Source: Nitrospirota bacterium
GTDB lineage: Bacteria > Nitrospirota > Thermodesulfovibrionia > JACRGW01
Reading direction: 5' to 3'
NCBI GenBank assembly: GCA_016212195.1
Contig: JACRGW010000133.1
Span: forward strand, 1-14,472
DNA: 14,472 nt
The number at the start of each line of letters is the position of its first letter. Positions within the stretch are counted from its first letter, which is position 1. Both the position numbers and the translations under genes were made by a program. Of this stretch, positions 7,140 through 12,864 are shown in pieces. The notes beneath the pieces were generated by a model. The model was not told the origin of the DNA, searched no databases, and saw nothing but the letters and a program-made list of their open reading frames with translations.

Positions 7140-7234
7140 TTTCCCCTCCCCTGGTGGGAGGGGATGAAGGGGAGGGGAAACATTATGGTAAACCTTCACC
7201 CTCACCCCAACCCTCTCCCATCAAGGGAGAGGGG
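7140..7234. repeat. Nested G-rich palindromic repeat (leuB-asd gap)
   Basis: TTTCCCCTCCCC (7140-7151) pairs with GGGGAGGGGAAA (7169-7180). The same left arm can instead pair with a nearer GGGAGGGG (7143-7150 with 7156-7163), so two mutually exclusive hairpins are possible. About 30 bp on, CCCTCTCCC/GGGAGAGGG (7211-7219, 7225-7233) with loop ATCAA forms a third. The right unit is roughly an inverted copy of the left one. This resembles the CCCTCACCC-type intergenic repeats that I recall from many genomes. The rest of the 7119-7262 gap holds only the asd ribosome binding site. Confidence 0.75.
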
Positions 7235-7262
7235 ACAATTAGGTTTTCTGTTTATATATATT

Positions 7263-8330
7263 TCACTGTAAGGTAGTCACATATTTTGCCACCAAATCCC
7301 CAACCTCTGATGTCGTATACCCCATCTTGCCCGCAGAGAGACTCTTAATGTGTTTTGTGGTTACTTCAATGACAGCTCGTTCAAGGAGCCTTGAAGAATC
7401 GTCTTCTCCTAAATGCTCAAGCATCATCCCTCCGGCGCAGATAGCAGCCATAGGATTTATCATATTCTTGCCTGTATACTTTGGTGCAGAGCCGCCGATA
7501 GGCTCAAACATAGAGAGACCTTTCGGGTTTATATTTCCTCCTGCAGCTATACCCATTCCTCCCTGTATCATTGCACCCAGATCTGTGATTATATCTCCGA
7601 ACATATTATCCGTAACGATCACATCAAACCACTCCGGGTTTTTGACCATCCACATAGTTATTGCATCAACATGGGCATAGTCTGTCTTTATGTCAGGATA
7701 TTCCTTTGATACTTCGTAGAATGTCCTTTCCCATAGATCCCAGGCAAAGGTGAGGACATTAGTCTTTCCGCAGAGGGCAAGTTTTTTATCCTTATTCCTA
7801 TTCCTGCAGTATTATAAGGCATACCTTATACATCTCTCAACACCCCTTCTTGTATTTATAGACTCCTGAATTGCAACCTCATCTTTCGTACCTTTACTCA
7901 GGGATCCTCCTGCACCTGTATAGAGCCCTTCAGTATTTTCCCTTACGACGACAAAGTCTATGTCTTCAGGACCCTTATCTTTTATTGGTGTATCTACTCC
8001 AGGATAGAGTTTTACCGGCCTGAGATTAATATAGAGGTCGAGATCAAAACGGAGTTTGAGAAGTATTCCCCTCTCCAAGACCCCTGGCTTTACATCAGGA
8101 TGTCCGATTGCACCAAGTAGAATTGAATCGAATCCTTTAAGTTCTTTTAGGGCAGAATCAGGTAATGTTTCACCGGTTCTTTTATACCTCTCTCCGCCGA
8201 AATCGAAATCTAAGAATTCAAACCTGAATCCTTTCTTTTTAGCGACAGCGGCGAGAACTTTTTTTGCCTCTGTAATGACTTCAGGTCCTGTACCATCTCC
8301 AGGAATGACTGCTATTTTGTAAGATTTCAT
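7263..8330 (-). pseudogene. leuB: 3-isopropylmalate dehydrogenase, interrupted by one in-frame TAA
   Basis: LeuB oxidises and decarboxylates 3-isopropylmalate in leucine synthesis, using NAD and a divalent metal. The full frame is 356 codons including the final TGA, the normal length. N-terminal PGDGTGPE (10-17), the substrate region LLKLRFDLDLYINLRP (90-105), the catalytic Tyr in VRENTEGLYTG (Tyr137) and the presumed catalytic Lys189 in CGKTNVL are all present, as are the metal-binding Asp region TDNMFGDIITD and the nucleotide-binding GSAPKYTGKN. Codon 173 (7814-7812) is TAA, between RCIRYAL and YCRNRNKDKK; the frame is unchanged across it. The usual family sequence here is like RYAFEYAR, so Glu is the likely original. 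Taken literally, the enzyme is truncated before Lys189 and inactive. A ribosome binding site AAAGGTG precedes ATG 8330. A related beta-decarboxylating dehydrogenase such as homoisocitrate dehydrogenase is possible, but leuD next door favours LeuB. Confidence 0.9.
7812..7814 (-). other. Premature TAA inside leuB
   Basis: The minus strand reads GCC TTA TAA TAC TGC. The segments before it (8330-7815) and after it (7811-7263) are in the same frame and align end to end as one isopropylmalate dehydrogenase. The residue expected between Leu/Phe and Tyr is Glu, so a single G to T change (GAA to TAA) explains it. There is no other lesion in the gene. Confidence 0.9.
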
Positions 8331-8350
8331 TTAAAAACACCTTTCAGACT

Positions 8351-8406
8351 GTCATGCTGAATTCATTTCAGCATCTCTTTAGACCCTGAAACAAGTTCAG
8401 GGTGAC
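8351..8406. repeat. Paired inverted hairpin repeat, copy B (leuD-leuB gap)
   Basis: The element begins GTCA and ends TGAC. Hairpin one is ATGCTGAA/TTCAGCAT (8354-8361, 8367-8374) with loop TTCAT; hairpin two is ACCCTGAA/TTCAGGGT (8383-8390, 8396-8403) with loop ACAAG. The two are inverted relative to each other, so the whole 56 bp is an imperfect palindrome. It fills most of the 80-bp leuD-leuB gap. The arms are arranged in the opposite order to copy A (6008-6078). Confidence 0.8.
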
Positions 8407-8410
8407 ATTT

Positions 8411-8914
8411 TTATGAACTTGTAAGTTTTAACTTTGTTTTTACCCATTCCATCAACCCACCTGAAGAAATAAGTTCCTCCATAAAGGGAGGTATGGGTGA
8501 AGCCATAAATTCGGTTTTCCTGGTTAGATCCTTTATTATGCCCTTATCTGTGTGAATTTCAACATCGTCACCTTCATTTATTCCTTCCCATACACCGGAC
8601 GATTCAAATATAGGAAGACCTATATTAAAGGCATTCCTGTAAAATATCCTTGCGAAGCTCTCGGCTAATACCGCTTGGATACCAGATTCCTTTATTGCAA
8701 TAGGGGCATGTTCCCTTGAAGAGCCACAACCGAAGTTTTTTCCTGCAACAATTATATCTCCAGGCTTTATCTTCTTAGCAAATTCAGGGTCTTCATCCTC
8801 CATAAGGTGAAGGGCAAGTTCTGCAGGGTCTGTAGTATTAAGATACCGTGCAGGGATTATGAGGTCGGTATTTATATTGTCTCCGAATTTCCATATCCTT
8901 CCCTTTAATATCAT
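8411..8914 (-). CDS. leuD: 3-isopropylmalate dehydratase small subunit
   Basis: LeuD is the swivel-domain subunit that, with the iron-sulfur subunit LeuC, isomerises 2-isopropylmalate to 3-isopropylmalate in leucine synthesis. Diagnostic sequences are FGDNINTDLIIPARY (10-24), NFGCGSSREHAP (60-71) and FARIFYRNAFNIGLP (87-101). At 167 residues it is the short, stand-alone form. ATG 8914 has GGAGG at 4 nt spacing (8919-8923) and a near-consensus sigma-70 promoter just upstream, so it probably opens the leuD-leuB-asd-tldD transcript. It ends in TAA next to repeat copy B. leuC, usually adjacent, is missing from the window. A homoaconitase or 2,3-dimethylmalate dehydratase small subunit cannot be excluded from sequence alone, but leuB next door argues for leucine synthesis. 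Confidence 0.93.
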   Translation of the reverse strand: MILKGRIWKFGDNINTDLIIPARYLNTTDPAELALHLMEDEDPEFAKKIKPGDIIVAGKNFGCGSSREHAPIAIKESGIQAVLAESFARIFYRNAFNIGLPIFESSGVWEGINEGDDVEIHTDKGIIKDLTRKTEFMASPIPPFMEELISSGGLMEWVKTKLKLTSS

Positions 8915-8934
8915 ATCGCCTCCAGAAGGCTATA

Positions 8935-8963
8935 ATTATCTCATAAATTGTAAAAGTTATCAA
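8935..8963 (-). promoter_or_regulatory. Near-consensus sigma-70 promoter for leuD
   Basis: On the minus strand TTGATA (8963-8958), exactly 17 bp, then GATAAT (8940-8935) matches the -35/-10 consensus with one mismatch in each box. Transcription would start near 8928, giving a leader of about 14 nt that still contains the leuD ribosome binding site. No attenuator or leader peptide fits in so short a leader, so leucine-dependent attenuation is unlikely here. Confidence 0.65.
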
Positions 8964-8980
8964 TAGCCGCGATGAAAGAC

Positions 8981-9020
8981 GAGATTCTTCGTCCCGATTT
9001 CCATCGGGACTCAGAATGAC
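8981..9020. repeat. Hairpin repeat, copy C (HIT-leuD gap)
   Basis: An outer stem ATTCT (8984-8988) / AGAAT (9013-9017), flanked by TGAC at 9017-9020, is shared with the other copies. The interior differs: GTCCCGAT (8991-8998) and ATCGGGAC (9003-9010) form a perfect 8-bp stem with loop TTCC. It lies just after the HIT gene and before the leuD promoter, so as RNA it could terminate or stabilise the upstream transcript, though there is no T-run. Confidence 0.7.
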
Positions 9021-9033
9021 AGAGGCGAGGAAT

Positions 9034-9510
9034 TTACTTAAAATACGGAAGGAGCTTGTTGTATGTTGCATTCAGGTGTTCAGGCAAGACCCTTACATCT
9101 GAAAGTACGGTTATAAAACTGGTATCACCTGTCCACCTGGGGACAATATGGAGGTGGACATGTTCCTCAATCCCGGCACCGCCACTCTTCGTAAGATTCA
9201 GTCCGAGATTGAAACCATTCGGTTTCAAAGATTCCCTAAGAACAGAGAGTGCTTTTTGTGTGGTCTTCATAAAATCGAGACTGACTTCATCAGGAAGGTT
9301 TTCTAAAGTTGGAGTGTGGAGATAGGGAACGATCATTAGATGACCTGGGTTATAGGGGTAGATGTTCATTATTATGTAATTGAAAGGATTTCTAAGGAGT
9401 ATAAAATTCTGCTCGTCTTCTTTTTCCTGGGCTTTATTACAGAAAAGACAACCTTCAGGCTTTTTACCGAGGATGTATTCTATCCTCCATGGAGCCCAGA
9501 TATTATCCAT
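9034..9510 (-). CDS. HIT-family nucleotide hydrolase or Ap4A phosphorylase-like protein
   Basis: Histidine-triad proteins hydrolyse or phosphorolyse nucleoside phosphates and dinucleoside polyphosphates through a His-AMP intermediate. The triad HVHLHIV is at 117-123 (His117, His119, His121). NPGHLMIVPYLHTPTL at 54-69 is the family's first conserved strand region. The N-terminus (MDNIWAPWRIEYI) and Cys21/Cys24 (CLFC) match the bacterial group often annotated as Ap4A phosphorylase or HIT hydrolase. Length (158) is typical. The ATG overlaps the end of the uracil-DNA glycosylase gene by 8 nt (ATGGATAA), which implies translational coupling. The exact substrate cannot be read from the sequence. 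Confidence 0.9.
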   Translation of the reverse strand: MDNIWAPWRIEYILGKKPEGCLFCNKAQEKEDEQNFILLRNPFNYIIMNIYPYNPGHLMIVPYLHTPTLENLPDEVSLDFMKTTQKALSVLRESLKPNGFNLGLNLTKSGGAGIEEHVHLHIVPRWTGDTSFITVLSDVRVLPEHLNATYNKLLPYFK

Positions 9511-10216
9511 TACCCTTGCCTTTTAGATTCAATTCTTTCATTATCTTCTTTATATCCTCCCAGACAAGTTTCTTATCGCCAGGATTCCGGAGGAGGTAGG
9601 CAGGGTGAAATGTGGGCATAACCTTTATGTCATGGTAATAATAGAAATTTCCTCTCAGAGAAGAAATCTTCTCCTTTGTTATGAGAAGAGTCTGTGCGGC
9701 GAAGGTACCGAGAGCACAGATAATCTTGGGTTTAATAATCTCAAGCTGTTTCAGGAGGAAAGGTTCACAGCTTTCTATCTCATCAGATTCGGGGTTTCTG
9801 TTATTGGGAGGTCTGCATTTGACAACATTCGCTATATACGCATCCTGCCTCTTAAGTCCCATGGATTCTATGATTTTTGTTAAAAGCTGTCCAGCGTCAC
9901 CAACAAAAGGTTCTCCCTGAAGGTCTTCATCCCTGCCAGGAGCCTCTCCTACGAAAACAATCTCAGACTTTGGATTTCCAACTCCAAAGACTATCTGCGT
10001 TCTTCCCTTATTGAGTTTGCATTTACGGCAGTTTCCAATCACTTTCCTCAGGTTTTGAAGTAATTCCTCAGGGGATAGGGCCTTTGAGTCAGGAGAATTC
10101 TGGGTGATAAATTTAGACGAAACAGGGATGTACTCTATCCCCATCTCCTTCAGATAAAACATGTATCCCTTAAGGTCTTTAATTATATAAAGGAACTCTT
10201 CTCTTTTATTCTCCAA
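9503..10216 (-). CDS. udg: Family 4 uracil-DNA glycosylase (iron-sulfur type)
   Basis: This enzyme excises uracil arising from cytosine deamination or dUMP incorporation. Family 4 features are motif A GEAPGRDEDLQGEPFVGDAG (90-109), FeS-ligand cysteines Cys63 and Cys66 (CRKC), Cys134 (KCRPPNNRNP) and Cys150, and motif HPAY with His204. The start is uncertain. The first in-frame codon is TTG at 10216, which sits inside a heptamer-phased repeat with no good ribosome binding site. Met19 has an AAGGGA upstream, but the residues before it (about 7-18) look like normal family N-terminus, so the TTG start is kept. It follows nadK by 29 nt and overlaps the HIT gene by 8 nt. Such enzymes are common in thermophiles and many anaerobes. 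Confidence 0.92.
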   Translation of the reverse strand: MENKREEFLYIIKDLKGYMFYLKEMGIEYIPVSSKFITQNSPDSKALSPEELLQNLRKVIGNCRKCKLNKGRTQIVFGVGNPKSEIVFVGEAPGRDEDLQGEPFVGDAGQLLTKIIESMGLKRQDAYIANVVKCRPPNNRNPESDEIESCEPFLLKQLEIIKPKIICALGTFAAQTLLITKEKISSLRGNFYYYHDIKVMPTFHPAYLLRNPGDKKLVWEDIKKIMKELNLKGKGNG

Positions 10217-10245
10217 ATTCCAAACTCTTAACTCTTAACTCTCTG
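10211..10245. repeat. Heptamer-phased repeat array (nadK-udg boundary)
   Basis: Read on the + strand, consecutive 7-mers from 10211 are CTCCAAA, TTCCAAA, CTCTTAA, CTCTTAA and CTCTCTG. These are two related repeat types (YTCCAAA and CTCTTAA) in one unbroken 7-bp phase, ending 1 bp before the nadK stop. The predicted udg start lies inside the array, so a change in unit number would alter the udg translation start region. Confidence 0.75.
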
Positions 10246-11097
10246 TTACCTCTCACCCCATTTAAGTTTTGTCCTCAGGATTTTGAAATAATCCCTCTTT
10301 GGAGAGGAGATGAGTTTTATCTTTCCCTGCGATTTCTTTACCTCAACTACATCGCCATACTTTAGAGAGAAGCCTACCTGACCATCAAGTGTAAGGAAGA
10401 CATCACCACTCTCTGACTTCAGAGCGATTTCCACAAGAAAATCATCAGGTAGGACTAAGGGTCTGTTAGTTAGTGTATGGGGGCATATAGGTGTGATTAT
10501 GAAGGAGTTGAGGGTAGGGTATATTATGGGACCACCTGCTGAAAGGGAATAAGCGGTGGAGCCTGTAGGGGTTGAGAGTATTATGCCGTCTGCCTTGAAA
10601 GTAGTGACATATGTTTTATTTATATACGTCTCGAGATCGATTATTCTTGCAAGGGCACCCTTATTGATTACAACTTCGTTAAGGACATTATATTCTGCAA
10701 TCCTTTCTCCCCGACGGCGTACATGTGCAATAAGCATCAACCTCTCTTCGATAAAATAATCATTATTGAATACCATTTCGAGAGTGGTATAGAGTTCATC
10801 AAGAGGGACTTCAGTTATAAAACCGAGACCTCCGAGATTTACACCGAGAATAGGAATCCCGAGGTCACCGACGAGGCGGACAACGCTGAGAAGCGTTCCG
10901 TCGCCGCCGAGTACTATGATCATGTCAACAAGGGATGGGATTTCTGACCTCTGAAATCCCCTTTCTCCGATAGAGGTTGCTGTTTCGATATCTATAAAGG
11001 TATCCCTGTCTTTTTCTTTAAGCCAGGGATTTAATTTATTGACGACCTCAATGGCCTCAGGTTTTTTAAGTTTTGTTATTATACCGATCTTTTTCAT
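10246..11097 (-). CDS. nadK: NAD kinase
   Basis: NadK phosphorylates NAD to NADP in the cytoplasm. The family signature GGDGTLL is at 64-70, followed by LGVNLGGLGFITEV (84-97), NEVVINKG (140-147) and the glycine-rich TPTGSTAYSLSAGGP (176-190). Length (283) is normal. The ATG overlaps the tsaE stop in an ATGA, and udg follows after 29 nt. Its place in one operon with NnrD (NAD(P)HX repair) joins supply and repair of the same cofactor. No unusual residue is seen. Confidence 0.96.
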   Translation of the reverse strand: MKKIGIITKLKKPEAIEVVNKLNPWLKEKDRDTFIDIETATSIGERGFQRSEIPSLVDMIIVLGGDGTLLSVVRLVGDLGIPILGVNLGGLGFITEVPLDELYTTLEMVFNNDYFIEERLMLIAHVRRRGERIAEYNVLNEVVINKGALARIIDLETYINKTYVTTFKADGIILSTPTGSTAYSLSAGGPIIYPTLNSFIITPICPHTLTNRPLVLPDDFLVEIALKSESGDVFLTLDGQVGFSLKYGDVVEVKKSQGKIKLISSPKRDYFKILRTKLKWGER

Positions 11098-11636
11098 TTC
11101 CCGATTCTTTCAGCAAAAGTATTGACGAGATTTATATACCGTTCTCCCTCACCTTTAACCCTTATCTCCCTTGACTCTTTCCCTGTTATCTTTATATGGA
11201 TAGAAAGCCTTTCCTCAGGGAGATCGTCTCCTGCCCTCTCGGACCATTCGATAACAGTTGCCCCTTCGAAAGAGATATAATCCCTTAGCCCCAATGATTC
11301 TATGTCGGAAGGATTAAGTCTAAAGAGGTCTATATGGTAGAAGGGGATCCTCCCATTGTATTCATTAATCATTATGAAGGTAGGACTTGTTATATATTTT
11401 TCCTTAACTCCAGTTCCTCTGGCTATTCCCTGAATGAGACAGGTCTTTCCTGAACCGAGATATCCGTATAAAGCAACCACATCACCTCCCTGAAGTAATT
11501 CGCCTAAAATGCGGCCCAGTTTCCTTGTCTCGTTAGGGTTCTTGGTATTGAGGATGAGTTTTCTTGAGATTGATGAGGATAAATTATTAACTTTGCCACG
11601 AACCTGTTTTGAAGTTGGATTTTGAACCTCTATCAT
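11094..11636 (-). CDS. tsaE: tRNA t6A biosynthesis ATPase TsaE
   Basis: TsaE is the ATPase that supports the TsaB-TsaD complex in making N6-threonylcarbamoyladenosine at position 37 of ANN-reading tRNAs. Walker A GYLGSGKT is at 58-65, and SPTFIMINEY and HIDLFRL are the switch and metal-binding regions; VIEWSERAGDDLP is the conserved C-terminal part. At 180 residues it is about 25 longer than usual. The extra N-terminus (residues 1-25, polar, rich in Asn/Ser/Lys) shows no recognised motif. ATG 11636 is still the best start, because it overlaps the CBS gene stop as ATGA, and nadK likewise overlaps tsaE's stop. No better ATG is available downstream before the conserved part. Confidence 0.93.
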   Translation of the reverse strand: MIEVQNPTSKQVRGKVNNLSSSISRKLILNTKNPNETRKLGRILGELLQGGDVVALYGYLGSGKTCLIQGIARGTGVKEKYITSPTFIMINEYNGRIPFYHIDLFRLNPSDIESLGLRDYISFEGATVIEWSERAGDDLPEERLSIHIKITGKESREIRVKGEGERYINLVNTFAERIGK

Positions 11637-12091
11637 ACAACTCCTTCAGCTAAGGCCTTAACAAGGTCAACCTTACCCACAATACCGACTAATTCATCCC
11701 CCCTCATCACTGGAAGGAGATGTATCTTTTTTTCAGACATGATTGTTGCTATCTCAATGAGAGGGGTTTCTTCTTTTAAAGTAATAACCTTTTTTGTACA
11801 TATATCACCTACTTTAGTGCCAATCATCTTTTTTATCTCTTCCTCGAATTTCTTAGGATTCTCGAGGAAGATTATAGCATCAAAGAAAGTTACCACTGTA
11901 GGGATATGGAGTCTTTTATTGCGGCTGATCAAGTCGTTTTCTGTGACAATTCCTACAAGTTTACCCTTTTCGTCAAGGACAGGCATACCGCTGATCTTAT
12001 GTTCAGTCAAGAGCTTAGCAAGTCTTTCAACAGTTGTATCAGGGGTTACTGCTATTACATTTCTGGTCATTATATCCTTCGCTGTCAACAT
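11633..12091 (-). CDS. Tandem CBS-domain protein
   Basis: The protein consists almost entirely of two CBS domains (about 1-65 and 93-150), modules that usually bind adenosine nucleotides such as AMP, ATP or NAD-type ligands to regulate partners. The repeats KDIMTRNVIAVTPDTTVERL and VGDICTKKVITLKEETPLIE mark the two modules, and the segment between them (about 66-90) is a helical insertion. There is no transmembrane segment or catalytic domain. A ribosome binding site AAAGGAG sits about 9 nt before ATG 12091 and is next to the pgeF stop codon; the gene's own stop overlaps tsaE. The ligand and partner are unknown; context suggests a cofactor-sensing role, but that is only inference. Confidence 0.88.
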   Translation of the reverse strand: MLTAKDIMTRNVIAVTPDTTVERLAKLLTEHKISGMPVLDEKGKLVGIVTENDLISRNKRLHIPTVVTFFDAIIFLENPKKFEEEIKKMIGTKVGDICTKKVITLKEETPLIEIATIMSEKKIHLLPVMRGDELVGIVGKVDLVKALAEGVV

Positions 12092-12105
12092 TGTCCGTTC
12101 TCCTT

Positions 12106-12864
12106 TTAGATTATTCCTATGAATCCGCCCTGTCTTCCTGTCAAGCCTTTATAATATCGGTGAGAATAAAATTTTTCAGGATTGCAATAAGTACATTCTT
12201 CAGAGATCCAAATATTACTTGCTCCAAGAGAGGTAGCCTGGATCTGATTGGCTAAGGCTAAATCCATGCGGTATTTGCCATTATCTTTTCCTTTAGAGTA
12301 TTCTTTTAGGTTTCCTGTTTCTTTTTCTACTGCTTTAAGCACATCAGGGTCGACCTCATAACAGCACCATCTTATACTCGGGCCTATCGAGATTATTGTA
12401 TTTGCAGTAGAAGTATTAAACTTCTTGTTCATAACAGCCAGGACCTTCTTGATTATGCCAGAGGCAGTTCCTCTCCAGCCGGCATGAATAGCGGAAACAA
12501 CTCCTGACGCAGAGTCATATACAAGTATAGGTACGCAATCTGCTACAAGAACACCCAGAACTATTCCCCTCATAGAGGTTATTATAGCGTCGGCCTCAAT
12601 AGATGATCTAAAAGTAGAATCTTTGATTACGCTGATCTTATCAGTATGTCTCTGAATAGGTAAGATGAGTGAATCCAGATTTACCCCAAGTAGAGATGCA
12701 AGGTAGGAGCGGTTTTCTATAATTGACTTTTCCTCCACTCCATTTATGAATGAAAGGTTAAATCCTTTAAGAGAGTCTTTTCTATCGCCGTCCATACGGG
12801 TTGTAAATATGGCCTTAACGCCTGGTATGTTTATGTTATTTGAAGTTATTAATAGATTGTTCAT
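12106..12864 (-). CDS. pgeF: Peptidoglycan editing factor PgeF (YfiH/laccase-domain family)
   Basis: PgeF family proteins are zinc-dependent; the E. coli protein removes wrongly incorporated L-Ser from UDP-MurNAc, and other members act as purine nucleoside phosphorylases or adenosine deaminases. The metal site residues are visible as His73 (QRHTDKI), Cys110 (VADCVPIL) and His127 (IHAGWRGT). The C-terminal region (SIGPSIRWCCYEV, FYSHRYYKGLTGRQGG) is also typical. Length is 252. ATG 12864 overlaps the 3' end of nnrD by 29 nt and has no obvious ribosome binding site, so reinitiation after nnrD is likely. It ends 14 nt before the CBS gene. Older annotations call this family polyphenol oxidase or laccase; nothing here supports that activity. 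Confidence 0.92.
   Translation of the reverse strand: MNNLLITSNNINIPGVKAIFTTRMDGDRKDSLKGFNLSFINGVEEKSIIENRSYLASLLGVNLDSLILPIQRHTDKISVIKDSTFRSSIEADAIITSMRGIVLGVLVADCVPILVYDSASGVVSAIHAGWRGTASGIIKKVLAVMNKKFNTSTANTIISIGPSIRWCCYEVDPDVLKAVEKETGNLKEYSKGKDNGKYRMDLALANQIQATSLGASNIWISEECTYCNPEKFYSHRYYKGLTGRQGGFIGII

Noticed and set aside
11622..12122. 166-codon open frame on the + strand opposite the CBS gene
   Set aside because: It is antisense to a well-conserved CBS protein, and its hydrophobic Ser/Thr-rich translation has no recognisable motif; it is a shadow of the real gene.
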